64,000 bases of DNA from Patella vulgata (Eukaryota > Mollusca > Gastropoda > Patellidae): NCBI RefSeq assembly GCF_932274485.2, contig NC_065885.2, positions 33,183,062-33,247,061 of the forward strand, read 5' to 3'. The first letter of the stretch is position 1. Each line of letters opens with the position of its first letter. Shown here piece by piece: positions 1 through 11,904 of this stretch. A program made the translations under genes and the position numbers. The notes below the pieces were generated by a model. The model did not search any database, had not been told where the DNA came from, and worked only from the letters and a program-made list of their open reading frames with translations.

Positions 1-65
1 AAACTTATCTTAATTTTTATGTATCTAAATACTCTTGTAAATACTTATGATATGCCATAACACCT

Positions 66-304
66 CCTGTCAATCAATCTGTAACTATTGTATGTATTGC
101 TTTTTTTTTTCAAATCACAACCTAGCTCTCATGAATTGTTTCCAAATGACGTTAGTTCAAATGAAATAGAACATTCTATTTAAAATCCCTGTCAATCGAC
201 TGTATTATATGTATATGTATTTTCTTTTTTTAAATCACAGCCTAGCTTTCGTAAATCATTTCCAAATGAAGTTAGTTCAAATGAAACAGAAAATTCTATT
301 TAAA
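66..304. repeat. Tandem duplication, about 118-bp unit, two copies
   Basis: Two adjacent copies start at CCTGTCAATC (about 68 and 188) and end in ATTCTATTTAAA. They share the central text AATCATTTCCAAATGA. They differ by scattered substitutions and small indels, so the duplication is not recent. No coding potential is seen. Confidence 0.75.
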
Positions 305-899
305 CTGAGAAAGCCAGGTATTTCACGCAATAGATCCAATAACTTCATTTGATAATTTATACAGACACTAGCAAATTCAGAAGGAAGTATCTACCAGTAA
401 ACTTTTTGTTCAATGTAATAGACATGTGCACTTTACAAGCTGATTTATAGCCACATATTAAGTTTTAAAAAAATCAGATTAAAACTAGAAGTTGTTTTTG
501 ACAATTCTTAAGGGCAATAACTCCATGAACAATGAAGGTTTGCAAACACTGATATTTTAATCAAACAAAAGTTAGAAATTTGTTCTTTTTTATTTCTACA
601 TGTATTTAGGCTATATTTTAAAAGCTATCAGCTTGGAAAAAAACTTTAAAGAAAGACAAGTCACCAGGCAACAAAACATACAGCAGCTATGTCATCCGAT
701 CAGATCACAAAGATTGTCAAACAAGAACACTTTGGTATTGATCAAAGTCTTCATTTTGAGCTATTACTTAAATTTAAATCCATTTATTCAGATCATCATT
801 GAATTCCTCTCCAATGTCAGAAATTGCTTCCATTAAAAACATTCATCAAAAAGCTGTTTATTTCAATGAATGTATCCATAATGTGTAATAAAAGACAAT
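305..899. other. Unassigned AT-rich intergenic or intronic stretch
   Basis: No gene is supported here. A short segment near 660-705 (ACCAGGCAACAAAACATA) recurs at about 45150, 57750, 57835 and 62197, so part of this stretch belongs to the dispersed Rep-D-associated repeats. Confidence 0.5.
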
Positions 900-904
900 G
901 GATT

Positions 905-1120
905 GTGTGATTTAATGAAGAGATATTGGAGGCAAAACGGGCAGAAAGAAAATGGTGACGTGTGTTATTGCTGCTTTTAGATCTTTCAGCAGCTTTTGAT
1001 ACTGTAGACCACAAGGTGGTTTTTTTAGGACTTGTTGGTCAATTTGCTGTTGCCCGTTTAGTAAAATCAGTAAAAATGAGACAATTGAAACTGTTGATTG
1101 GGCACTTATCATATCAATAT
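905..1120 (+). mobile_element. LINE (non-LTR retrotransposon) fragment, start of reverse transcriptase
   Basis: The segment encodes EAKRAERKW, typical of the linker before the reverse transcriptase in CR1/jockey-type LINEs, at about 925-955. In another frame it then encodes LLLLDLSAAFDTVDHKV at about 963-1015. The latter is RT motif A, with the catalytic Asp in LDLSAAFD. The text between the two blocks normally seen in intact elements is missing, so the copy is internally deleted and frame-shifted. A matching 3' end lies at about 1560-2130 on the same strand. Confidence 0.75.
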
Positions 1121-1559
1121 AATTCTTTACTCATTGGTTTATCATCTCACTTAAACATACATTATGCAAGAGCTAAATCTGTCTATTGCAGGTCTTTCTT
1201 TAGGCCTGAAATGTTATCTAAATTATTAATTAAGCTATCCAGACCATAATCAACTCTAGATGGTATCGCTAGCCTGCGATCTTTAGTGGATTATGAGCCG
1301 ATTTACTGCATAACTTTCCTTCACGATTTAACGATTAAATGGATAATCGAGACTATGCTGTTTATCGTACTGACTTTAGTAATGATGATCGAGGCTAGGC
1401 GGAATTTTCAATTGCTTAGTTCTCAGTTCATAGTGGATCAATTTGAATGAAATTTTCAGCAAATTTCCTTTACATTATCTAGTTTTTAACTATTATAGTA
1501 AGAACTGTCAACTTGTTATCGAATCTCCCATAATGTATCTTTAACTGATAAATTACAAA

Positions 1560-2130
1560 AGGGTTGAGAAATGTAAATATCAAGATCATATCACACCTGT
1601 TTTCATCCAACTCCACTGATTACCCATTGTTCTTACAATTCAATATAAGTCTTTCTTTTAACTTTTAAATGTTTAGATCATATGAAACCATTGTATCTAT
1701 CATCTCTTTTAGAAATTAAAACCCCCTACTGACCTAATTATATATTGAGGTCCTCAAGCGGTCAATATACTTGTCTGCTAAAGAGCTACACCGAAAATTT
1801 AAAGTTCACAATCATTTACAGTGCAGGCCCCCAAATTGTAGAATAAACTTCCATTTGCTCTCAGAAGTTCTGTTTCTTTATCAAGTTTTAAATTACAATT
1901 TTTTATTTAGACAAACTTTTGATTTATAGACTTATTTTTACTATAAGTATTATGTTTTTTTGCTCCGGAAGTTCTGTTTCTTTATCAAGTTTTATTTTGA
2001 CGAACTTTTGATTTATAGAATTATTTTTACCAAATGTATTTTTATTTATACAACTTAATGCAGTTTTTCATTTTGACAAGTTTTTGATTTAAATATTTAT
2101 TTTCACTACTTCTAGATATACAATTTCAAA
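1560..2130 (+). mobile_element. Decayed LINE 3' end (C-terminal ORF2 remnant plus 3' UTR)
   Basis: Across frames the text recalls the conserved C-terminus of CR1/L2-type LINEs: DHITPVF-QLH-LPI near 1588-1640, then an S-G-Q-Y/AGPQIVE block near 1750-1850 in place of APKLWN. Several stops interrupt it. From about 1865 a unit containing GTTCTGTTTCTTTATCAAG is repeated, at 1867 and 1973, with a third partial copy near 2070. The fragment probably belongs to the same insertion as the RT fragment at 905-1120, separated by about 440 bp of altered sequence. Confidence 0.55.
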
Positions 2131-2639
2131 TATATAAATACATTTATCATTCTTCCAGATTTTTAAAAGTATGGTTTGATATCTGTAATGTATATTATAA
2201 AGTGCATCTGAACATGATTTTATAATAGTAATTATCAGAGCTTATGATCTAAAGCATTAGACCATTCAACCACCGAACTCCCCAATCTTTAATGTAAAAC
2301 CCTGCATCCAAATTGTGTTCAAATTCCTTCAAGATCTTAAGTTGTTATAAAATTGCACACATCTACTGTCAGATCAACACGATGGGAGTTTGTTAGATAC
2401 CCTGTAATTTCACCCAGCAGCAAGGTCTCAAATCAATGTAAAAAAATCCCCCTGATTTAGTTTTAAAAAATCCAATAAGCTTTTATCAAATTTCACATAT
2501 TCACAAAGTCGAAATGTGAACAGAAGGATAAATAAGCAAAATGTGCTCGAAACTTAATATATATAAATGGAGATAACTCAATGATTTACGATCGTAATAT
2601 TCAAAATTTTCGATACTGTACCACACCATATGCCCCATT
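2131..2639. other. Unassigned stretch
   Basis: AT-rich sequence in which no ORF, repeat partner or RNA gene was recognised. Confidence 0.4.
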
Positions 2640-2975
2640 AAATAATTACACCATGATTTAAAAGGATCCTTTGCTGAGAAAGTTCAAGATTTTCCGACAT
2701 AATTCACCTTGTAAGCAGTGTATGATGAAGGGCCTGGCCAGGACATTGTCTTCTTGATAGGATTGGATGAAAAATTGAGGTCCCGTCAACACACTGGCAT
2801 CCATGTAAAAGAACCCTTGACAGTTGGAATTTGAAAAAAGAGTAGGCCGTAGCTCTGTTTTCCGGGCAAAATTTCCCTCATAGCACACTGTATGGTGTAT
2901 GCCTGTGTTTATAAGCCCAGTCTGTGCAGAAAAGTATTACGTTAAACCCCATTTCATGTCATGTCAAGATTATCA
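2640..2975 (+). repeat. SINE-A copy (tRNA-derived SINE), diverged head
   Basis: This is a copy of the family called SINE-A here, in plus orientation. The body (CATGTAAAAGAACCCTTGAC, GAGTAGGCCGTAG, CATAGCACACTGTATGG) and the 3' end GTTAAACCCCATTTCATGTC match the other copies. The tRNA-like head is degraded or missing at the left end. Confidence 0.8.
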
Positions 2976-3116
2976 CAACAAGTTTCAAAACATTCCATCA
3001 AGCACACTGTCCATGGAATCTGCCAATGTCACAGGTTATTAACAAGAAAAAAACTTTTTCATTTTTGTGGTTACACTCTACTCGTTAATAACCACGATAC
3101 ATAGATATTTAATGAT

Positions 3117-3464
3117 GAAATGAAATGAGGTTTAACATCCTACTATTCTGCTCCGAACTGGGCTAATGAAGACGGGCATTTGCCATACAGTGTGCTACGA
3201 GGGAAATTTTGCCCTGACAGTGGCACTATGGCCTACTCTTATATCGAATTCCAACTGTCAAGGGATCTTTTACGTGCGAGCCAATGTGTACACGGGACCT
3301 CAGTTTTTTGTCCCATCTGAACGACTAGACAGCTGTCCTTGTCAGGCCCTCCATCCTGCATCACTGACAAGGGGGAACCACGCCAGATAATCTGGATGAA
3401 CTTTCTCTGCCAATGCAGGGATCGAACACAGCGTCTTACCCACTTAGCCACCGTGACCCCCATT
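3117..3464 (-). repeat. SINE-A, near full length, with target-site duplication
   Basis: About 348 bp in minus orientation. On the minus strand it begins GGGGGTCACGGTGGCTAAG, containing an A box (TGGCTAAGTGG), followed by a B box (GTTCGATCC). Both fit RNA polymerase III internal promoter consensus, so the head is tRNA-derived. It ends GGATGTTAAACCTCATTTCA with a short ATTTC-type tail. TTTAATGAT flanks it on both sides (3108-3116 and 3465-3473), which is the target-site duplication. Open frames in it are incidental. Confidence 0.9.
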
Positions 3465-3744
3465 TTTAATGATAAAGATAGATTTCTATACAGCTAACGT
3501 ACAAAACACAACTTCAAAGGTTTTACCGGATAATACAAATTTCAAAAGGATTTGTCGATAATTTTAACCTCTTTATTGAACAAGAAGTTTTTGGTAGGGA
3601 TGTAAAAATAGAGGCAGGAGCAAATCATTAAATATCTATATGCTCAACAAGCAAATCAAATTTCAAACAAAGATCATAAATGTGTTAAAATTAGCATATA
3701 TACATCTATGTGACGTCAACCTATATATAACCTAAGGGTATAAA
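3465..3744. other. Unassigned stretch with one perfect CRE palindrome
   Basis: No gene or repeat partner was recognised. TGACGTCA occurs at 3711-3718, followed by TATATATAACC. A single copy could be chance. Confidence 0.35.
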
Positions 3745-5825
3745 ATAATCATTAGGGTTTCACACTGCGTAGCTTGTGTGAAACACTATCGTTTTTGTTC
3801 GGATTATTCTTATTATTATTAAGCTTTGACATTTCATATGAAAGCTTATTGTTTTTGTTAGGATTACTATATTTTTTTTTTTTTGTTTGGCAAATCTTTT
3901 TCACAGAATCTAACCATAGAATCCTTCTGAAACTTTTATCTACCCCCCAAAGAATGGGTGGCGGCTTTTGTTTAAATATATTTTCTAAACGTTTTACGAA
4001 TCCAAAATCAACAAATTTTAAGAACGAAAGCAGTTAACCTACATAGCTGTAACTTTATGACTATTTGACAACTATTTTACTAATTCTTTTTTTTTTGAGT
4101 ACCTTGAAACATTTACTTCAAATCTGCTTACCGATTTCAATGATATATTAGAAATTTCCTAACTTATCTCGGTATGATCCCCTTGGAGAAATTAAGGGAC
4201 ATAGTTTTGAAGAAATCCCCAAAAAAGTAGGTCAGAATGCCTTGAAATTTTTTATCTGCACTAGCTAAGAAATTACTGATGCGTACACAAAATATTGAGT
4301 TTGTCAGTCGAATTGGATGTGCCACCATCTTGAAACGTGAAAAATCCCTAAGGCTTTTGCGATATTTTACTTACAGACATGGGAGTTACATTTGATTGCA
4401 GCTCGAAAACTACATGTCGGATCGATATGATGTCTTCAGTTTTACTGGAAAAGTGGGTGTTGTCGTTTTCTGAAATATTGCTGTAATATTAACGATAATC
4501 ATCAGATTTTAACATATGATCCATTTTTACATTGCTATGCTACTTTTGATTTTTAAATTTTGATGAAATTTCGAAGATATTAGACACCAAATTTTGAAAA
4601 TTAAACTTTTTTATTTATGAATATTATTTCTTGATGGTATTTTACAAAGGATTAAAAGGTCATTTGACTTGAGCAAAAATGTGAACAGCTATTGACTAAT
4701 TCAGTTTTTCAGACAGAATAATTATTTATTGTTTTATTAGTATAAAACAAAATTAATATGCTCCCTGGTCCCAAATGTCATGTTTTTTGTTACCAATAAA
4801 ATTTCGTGTCGCCACCGAAAGTGACATGATTTTACCAAAAACTACAATTTCGACAAGTCGGTACCACTTTTTGAAAGCAAATATTAATTTTTACAAATTT
4901 GATAGATCAAGATGATTGCCCACTCTAAAGGCTTACGCACTCATTTTTTTTTAATTTCGGATTTGTATTTGCGCCATTTCAATTTAAGGGTGAAATTCAG
5001 GCTTTTCATATTTTAAAATATTTTTTTCGTAATTTTCATAAACTTGTCGTATTAATCCATACGAAGAAAAGGTATGTTAAAATTAGTTTGTATGAGCAGT
5101 TGGATGGGTCACTTTTTATTTTATTTTGCCTGTAAATGAGTCAATATGTTCATAAAAGTGACACTATTTGGTGCCTAATGTCACTTTTGACCAGGTCAAA
5201 CTAATCTAACATTTTCAATGTAACCGGAAATGGATTCATTTGGGCAAAATCTGTATTTTTAGCCTTCAAAACAAATATTCTATTCAACTGAGTCATATTT
5301 GTAATTAATTGTTTATAATCAAGCTATTTGCTGCTAATCAACAAATAGATATCACTAAATGGTTTCTAACTTGTTCAGTTGTGGAGAAATAGGCAATTTT
5401 TTACAGGTTACTTTTAAAGGTTTCTGGTCCATAAAAATGTCAATTATTATTCAATTTTCATAATTTTGCCTGTAAAGGAGTCAATTATTATTGGATATTC
5501 ATAAAAGTAACTCTATTTGATGCATAATTCAAATGTGCATTATATCTATTGAAGTAGAATTTAAAATTGACACCAGAAATGATGTCATTTTGTCCAAAAC
5601 TATTTATAATCTTCAAAACAGATATTTTATTCAAATGAGTCCTAATTGTTATGTGTTTAAAAGTATGATATTTAATTCCATTTAACAAATAGAATGAACC
5701 CATATACATATCACAAAATGGTTTATAACTTGTTCAGTTGCAGTGAAACGACGATTTTCTTCAAGTCAATTTTGACGGTTTTTTGGTTCATAAAATCGTT
5801 AATTATTATTTGATGTTTATAAAAG
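3745..5825. repeat. Composite tandem array, unit roughly 320-350 bp (first part)
   Basis: From about 4700 the same block recurs: TCACCGGAAATGA-like text, then TTTTTAGCCTTCAAAACA, an AACAAATAGA marker (5339, 5688), ATGGTTTATAACTTGTTCAG, and GTCAATTATTATT. The 3745-4700 part begins TTTCACACTGCGTAGCTTGTG and shows no second copy in the window. The array continues at 6640-7965 after a LINE fragment and a SINE-B. No protein is supported; the frames are short and low in complexity. Confidence 0.65.
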
Positions 5826-6357
5826 TTTCACAAATGAAATGAAATGTTGTTTAATGGCACGTCAGCTTCAACAGGGCTATAGTGCGCCAAACATATGGTG
5901 AATCCAACGAGACAAATTAAAAAGATATCCCATAAATGAATTTATATATGTAAATAAAAACAAATATCACAGAAAATATATTAATTAAAAATAAATATAA
6001 CAAATCTTTAACATATTTAAATATTAAAACGATATACATGATTAAATATATACAATTAAAATTGAGAATAAAAGTTTGCCTCTTAAAAATGTTCGCACTT
6101 TATCATATAGCTCCGGTTCAGCAAATAGCTGACGTCTGACTGGCAATGGTAGTATTTAGATCTGATATACTTGAAATGCTTGCACTCAATCAAGATGTGT
6201 TTTACTGTCAAAGGAACATGACAGTGAACACATTCTGGTTGAGGCTCTCGCTTCAAAATGAAAATATAAGTTAAAAAGGTACGACCAATGCGAGAGCAAC
6301 ACAAAACAACCTCATCCCTCCTGTTGGTTCTATAGGAGTTTGGCCAGTCTCCTAAGA
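5826..6357 (-). mobile_element. Jockey-like LINE 3' end
   Basis: Minus-strand text encodes LGDWPNSYRTNRRDEVVLC, then SRIGRTFLTYIFILKRE, then PQPECVHCHVPLTVKHILIE, about 75-95 residues. This is the Cys/His-rich C-terminal region typical of jockey-clade ORF2 (R-x-E/D-EVVL-RIG-LTH-LLKRE-PECV-C-LTVKHIL-EC). The consensus R after VVLC is a C here. A 3' UTR of about 250 bp ends GCCATTAAACAACATTTCAT and then a short ATTTC-type tail. The copy is 5'-truncated at about 6357, where a SINE-B begins. Confidence 0.8.
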
Positions 6358-6598
6358 GACATGCGCACTATATCATAAGGTCTGTCATTGAGTCAACTGG
6401 CGTGTTTTCGATACCCCGGTTGTACATGACAAGGAGTAGGGTGGCCTGTCCAACCTCGTGGGTTTTCTCCGTGTCCTCCGGGATTCCTCCCACTGCTAAA
6501 GACCCCTACGTGCAAGCGAATTATTGAAATAAAATTTAAACCATGTGTTAGTCCCGAAATGACCTAGTCTGTGTTGAGTGGACGTTAAACCCCATATA

Positions 6599-6626
<28 letters not shown>
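6358..6626 (+). repeat. SINE-B copy plus (TC)n tail
   Basis: Plus-oriented, lacking the first 40 or so bases of the head. Diagnostic blocks are GTCTGTCATTGAGTCAACTG, GGTTGTACATGACAAGGAG, TCCTCCCACTGCTAAAGACC and GTGGACGTTAAACCCCATAT, followed by about 14 TC repeats. A fuller copy is at 26137-26405. Confidence 0.85.
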
Positions 6627-6629
<3 letters not shown>

Positions 6630-6639
6630 AACTTTATAG

Positions 6640-7970
6640 CCGTAAGTTATTAATCATTTTTGTCAGGATCACTATTTTGACATGTAATACGTGCTAACAA
6701 ATGTATAAATGGAATTGGTATAGCTGGATTTGGTTGATTCTGCTTCCATTATATAAAAGGTGTCCAATGCTTATGTGGAAATCTGTTTCATTGGTATCGA
6801 AAGTGAAGTAAGTTCAAAGGTTAACATGGCACTGGTGAAACCTGTCATTACTGCGTTGCAGTTCTGATGATGATTGTTTTTTTCGTAGCAATAATCCATA
6901 TGAAAGAAAATATATGTGAAAATTAATTTGTAATATGCATAGTTGCCGAGAAATAGGCGATTTTGCATGCATCACTTTTCATGTTATTTTGCCTGTAAAA
7001 GTGTCAATTGTCATTCGATTTTCAATTTTTTTACAATTTGAAGCCTAATGACAATTTTGACTAGGTCAAACCAATTTAACATTTTCACTGTCACCGAAAA
7101 TGACGGCATTTCAGCAAAAACTGTATTTTTAGCTTTCAAAACAGATATTTCATTCAAATGAGTATGATTTGTAATGTTTTTAAAATTATGATATTTGATT
7201 CCAATCAACAAATAGAATGAACCCATACGGTCATACAGATAGCACAGAATGGTTCATAATTTGTATGGTTGCAGAGAAAATTATGATTTTCTACATCTAA
7301 CTTTTCAAGGTTTTTGGTCTATAAAAGTGTCAATTATTGTTTGATTTTCATAAAATTTTCACCATGTGATGCCTTATGCCATTTATGATTTCATAAAAAT
7401 AATTAAACATTTTCATTATCACCGGAAGTAATGTCATTTTGGCAAAAACTGTTTTAGTCTTCAAACAAATATTTTTGGGGAGTTATATTTATTATTCGTT
7501 TAACATTATGATATTTGATTCCAGTGGACAATACGATCATATAGATATCAAAAAATTGATTCTTGCATCTTCCCTTGTCAAGAAATAAACAATTTTGTCA
7601 GGATCACTTTTTAAGAATTTTTTAGCATTCAATTTCCCATTAGAAAGTCAGCTAACTTAGCGGTAATTTAGTAACAAATTTTGTCAGGATCACTTTTTTG
7701 ACATATGTTAACACATGGTAACGAATGTATAAATGGAATTGATATTGCTGGTTTTGGTTGATTCTGCGTCCATTTAATAACACATGTGCAATGCTTATGT
7801 GGAAATCTGTTGAACGGTTTCACTTGTACCGGAAGTGACATAAGTTCAAGGGTAACATGGCATCGAAAGTGTCATAAGTTCAATGGCAACATGGCACCGG
7901 ACGTGACATAAGTTCAAGGGTAACATGGCACCGGTGAAACCTGTCATTACTGCATCGCAGTTCTAGTTGT
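6640..7970. repeat. Composite tandem array, second part
   Basis: This continues the array at 3745-5825. The marker CAACAAATAGAATGAACCCA recurs at 7203. A terminal module (GTCAGGATCACT, TAAATGGAATTG, GCTTATGTGGAAATCTGTT, GGTGAAACCTGTCATTACTG) is present at both 6630-6890 and 7640-7965. Near 7820-7930 a short sub-repeat around GACATAAGTTCAAGGGTAAC occurs about three times. Confidence 0.65.
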
Positions 7971-8339
7971 ATTTAGAAATGCCATAGCATATAAAATGCA
8001 ACTATAATTGTTAATGGTACAATTTGCCAAAGGCAAAGGTCATAAACTATACCCTTTTGAAGAGTATGACTTCAAACCATGTTTTAGTTATCTTATGACA
8101 GTCATGTAGTTCAATGTAATTATTATTTCACTGAGCATAGTCCGTGGCAATTTATACAGATATTTTCTGCTACACCACCTGATGCCACTAATTATTTATT
8201 TGGGAAGGTTGCATAGCTAACACTGTCAATGAAGATAAAGATCAGATAACTTTATCATAAGAAATGAGATGTGCATAAGAGTGAATCAGAAACTGTATTG
8301 ATAGGCAGTTACCATCCAAATGTGCAAATATCAAAAGTG

Positions 8340-9120
8340 ACTGGGATCTTTGGGATATAAAGATATGTTTTAAGTTTCATCAATAACGGATAAAAATTGT
8401 GACCTCTAGAGGGTCCACAACCTTTGTATTACACACCTCTACACAATTTGCGTACAAAGAGCGTCCATTTGTCGGGCAGTTTCATTTCGATTTTTCCCAA
8501 AATTTCGAATTCAACCTTTATTATGGTGGAATGGTTTTTAAAATCGGAAAAAAATTTTGACCTCTAGAGGGTCCACAACATTGATTTACCAGATGTTTAC
8601 ACTATTTGCGTACAAGGGGCGGCCATTTTGTACGGCAGTTTTGGCCCGATTCTCACAAAATTCGAACTCAACAAACATTACGGTGTAACGGTGATATATT
8701 TGAATGTTTTTTAAATCGGATAATAATTTTGACCTCTATAGGGTCCACACGCTAAAAATGCGATTTTTCGTACAATCAGGTGCCATAATTCAGAAAGTTA
8801 TGGTCCGATATGCGCGAATATTGACAGGAACCGAGACCTGTGGGTTATAAACATACATTTCAAGTTTAAACCAAATCGGTTAAATATATTGACCATTACA
8901 GTGTTCACAAGCTAAATACATGATTTTCCGTACAATCAGGGGCCATAATCCATGAAGTTACAGTCAGATAATTGCCAATATCGAACAGAACTGAGATCAT
9001 AGGGTGATAATCGCATAAAAATTGTGACCTGTAGAGTGTTCACAAACAATTGTGGACAGAAGGAAGGACAGGGGCGACGACAATATACGTCCACATGAAA
9101 ATATGGGGGTATAAAAAGCC
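8340..9120 (+). repeat. Rep-C composite repeat, partial copy
   Basis: Contains repeated blocks of GTGACCTCTAGAGGGTCCAC, CAATCAGGGGCCATAATYC and CGAATATNGANAGGAACYGAG. It ends with a GGACAGGGGCGACGACAATA motif and TATGGGGGTATAAAAA. The 5' end is degraded. The related copies at 10777 and 53840 are more complete. Confidence 0.8.
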
Positions 9121-9265
9121 AAGACAATAAAAATATCCTCCACTGGATATGTTTAAAAATCATTATGAAGACTCAATAGGTTGAGCACACAAAAGATCTG
9201 ACGATATAATTGTGACCTCTAGATTGTAAGTACGATTTCACAAATCAATGGTTCTAATTGTTGCA

Positions 9266-9607
9266 AATGAAATGGGGTTTAACGTCCTACTGCTCTAATG
9301 AAGACTGGCATACACCATACAGTGTGCTATAAGGGTAATTTTGCCTGGACAGCACTATGGCTATCTGATATCGAATTCCAACTGCCAAGGGATCTTTTAC
9401 ATGCACGCCAATGTATGCACGGTACCTCATTTTTTCGTCTCATCCGAACGACTAGATAGCTATCCTTGTCAGCCCCCCCGTCCTTCAACTCTGACATGGG
9501 GAAACCGCATCGGAAAATCCTGATGAATTTTCTCAGCCAATGCAGGGATTGAACACCCAACATCCAGGCTAGCGAGCCAGCGTCTTACCTACTTAACCAC
9601 TGTGGCA
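9266..9607 (-). repeat. SINE-A, near full length
   Basis: Minus-oriented, about 340 bp. The tail side at the left reads AATGAAATGGGGTTTAACG. The tRNA-like head at the right includes a TGGTTAAGTAGG A box and a GTTCAATCCC B box on the minus strand, with a GCTCGCTAGCCTGGA segment between them that is missing from the 3117 copy. A few internal deletions are present. Confidence 0.85.
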
Positions 9608-10448
9608 ATTTCCTTTCAATTAGTTAAATAGCTTATTCAAATTATTCAGTTTTAGTTTTTAGTGACCTAGAGTGTTAAACAAGGTTTCATAAATCAAGAG
9701 GAGCAACTGTTGTAATAACATCAAGAAATAATTCAAAAACAATAGTTGTCTGCCTCTCATGAACAATTTAAAGGTGTAACTTTGGTAGTAATTGTTGGAA
9801 ATCATTTTATATCAGACAGGATGTTCCCTTTCAAAATTTCAAAATAATCCAATGAAAATTGTGACCTGTAGAGTATTATCAAATGTAACTCTGAAAGCAT
9901 TTCTCATAAATCATTCAAAATCAGTTGTGTCTTCCATTTAACCAGTTCAACAAAACACAATTTAAATATGACCTGTAAAATGCAAACAAGGTTTTGTACA
10001 TCGGGGGAGTTATGTTTATTACATCAAGTGGGATAACATTACCCTAATAGCAGCTTTTCCACGACTACCTGCCCTCCAACTATCAAATTTTTTATAAGCA
10101 CCTTACCAAAAGTACAACACACCCATGTCTGTATATAAGCAGGTACGAGGAAATGTGAATGTGAAGGATAGCAAATGAATAATGCTTAAAGTCTATCTGC
10201 TTTTGACATAATTTTGCAATGAGCATAGTCAATGTTTAGAGTGGACCACAGTGTAATGCATCATCCAGTTGACAGTTCCCACTAGAATCAAGACAAATAA
10301 GAACTAAAGTTAGAAAATTCCACATATTTCTGAAATTTAAACATGAGACTTTCCAGTTTGGTGTCCAGACACAGGGGATAATTAGATGAAAAGAATAGAC
10401 GAATGTAGGTAGGTGTATATAAAAAAAAACCCTCTTTTTTATTCTTAC
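9608..10448. other. Intronic stretch next to the zinc-finger exon
   Basis: AT-rich sequence downstream of the exon at 10449-10633. It contains weak Rep-D-like phrases (GTGACCTGTAGAGT at about 9860, GTTTTGTACATCGG). No further exon was recognised. Confidence 0.4.
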
Positions 10449-10633
10449 TTTTAAAGTATGTGATTTCAAGCTGCTTTCATTTGTATAACATCGATGGCAA
10501 ATAACACATTTAAACTGCTTAGTTGATGCTTTTTTAACTTGATCATCATGGTTTCGTAAATGATGTTGAAGATTAGATAACTGTGCGAAGGCTCTTTCAC
10601 ACCCTTCTACGTTACATCTGTAAGGTTTTTCTC
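10449..10633 (-). CDS. C2H2 zinc-finger exon, fingers 3-4, same gene
   Basis: The exon begins after a TTGTAG acceptor (10636-10634) in phase 1 and ends at a phase-0 donor AAA|GTAAGA (10449/10448). It is 185 nt long. It completes the linker GEKPYRC and encodes a finger of the C-x4-C type (CNVEGCERAFAQLSNLQ, then HHLRNH), a short basic linker, and CVIC...SLKSHTLK. The second His of that finger must be the first residue of the next exon, since only three residues follow the first His before the donor. The C-x4-C finger with AF(A)QLSNLQ followed by a K-x-FKC finger matches the order of the third and fourth fingers in LIN-29 and ZNF384 relatives. No next exon was recognised between here and position 1. 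Confidence 0.9.
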
Positions 10634-10776
10634 CTACAAGTAAATAAAAACATTCAATAATGTGGTACATGTATGAAAGTTTGAAACAAATTAAGAGGCT
10701 TGTCAGAACCCCAAATTACTTCACCAGCAACTAAGCCATCCTTTTCTGCATTTACAAGCTAAACTAGAAGTACAAA

Positions 10777-11826
10777 CCAGTGGCTGCCAGGCAGGATACG
10801 GCCACATTTTCGAGAGATGGATAGAGAACAAGCTAAAAAGAAAGTGATTTTTCCTACAATCAAGGGCCATAATTCAGAAAATTACAAATCGATATGCGCA
10901 AATATCGCAAGGAACCGAGATCTTTGGGTTATAAACTTACATTTCAAGTTTCAACAAAATCGGATAAAAATTGTGACCTCTATAGGGTCCACAAACTTGA
11001 TATACCATATTTTTACGCTATTTGAGAACGAGGGGCGGCCATTTTGTCTCTCAGTTTTTGGGCGATTTTCACGAAATTCAAACTCAGCCTTCCTTAGGGT
11101 GTAACGATGATATAATAATACGTTTTTTTAAATCAGATAAAAATTATGACCTCTATAGGGTCCACAAGCTAAAAACGCAATTTTTCATACAATCAGGGGC
11201 CATAATTCAGGAAGTTACGGTCCGATATGCGCAAATATCGACAGGAACCAAGAACTTTGGATTATAAACCTACATTTCAAGTTTCAACAAAATCGGATAA
11301 AAATTGTGACCTCTATAGGGTCCACAACCTTGATATACCATATTTTTACGCAATTTGAGAACGAACGGCGGTCATTTTGTCTGTCAGTTTTGGGCCGATT
11401 TTCACAAAATTCGAACTCGGCCGTCCTTACTGTTTAACGGTGATATAATAATATGTTTTTTTTAAATCGGTTTTCGTACAGAAAGTTATGTTCCGATATG
11501 CGCGAATATCGAAAGGAATCAAGATCTTTGGGTTATAAGCATACATTTCATGTTTAAACCAAATCGGATAAAAATTGTGACCTCTACAGTGTTCACAAGC
11601 TAAAAACGTGATTTTTCGTACAATCAGGGGCCATAATTCATGAAGTTACAGTCCGATACACACCAATATCAAAAGGAACCGAGATCTTTGGGTGATAAAC
11701 CTATATTTCAAGTTTCATTGAAATCGGATAAAAATTGTGACCTGTAGACTGTTCACAAACAATTGTGGACGGACGGACAGGGGCAAAGACAATATACGTC
11801 CACATGAAAATGTGGGCGTATAAAAA
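10777..11826 (+). repeat. Rep-C composite repeat, complete copy
   Basis: About 1.05 kb. It starts CCAGTGGCTGCCAGGCAGG then ATACGGCCACATTTT, and ends AAAATGTGGGCGTATAAAAA, so ATACGCCCACATTTT forms a short terminal inverted repeat. Inside, a module of about 330 bp (AAATCGGATAAAAATTGTGA, CCTCTATAGGGTCCACAA, CAATCAGGGGCCATAATTCA) is iterated. The last module reads GACCTGTAGACTGTTCACAA and leads into GGACGGACGGACAGGGGC. The three fullest copies (here, 33153 and 53840) all carry the GGCTGCCAGGCAGG lead. No transposase is encoded. Confidence 0.85.
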
Positions 11827-11904
11827 TTAAATTGGGATATAGTATGTATATATGCTGTATCTGGGCAAGCTTAAAGCAATAGTTACATTTTTTAAGTCAT
11901 GTGT

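Noticed and set aside
1261-1405. Short inverted pair CTAGCCTGCGATC / GATCGAGGCTAGG that could bound a 145-bp MITE within the LINE remnant
   Set aside because: The inversion is only about 15 bp with gaps, no target duplication was found, and no second copy is present.
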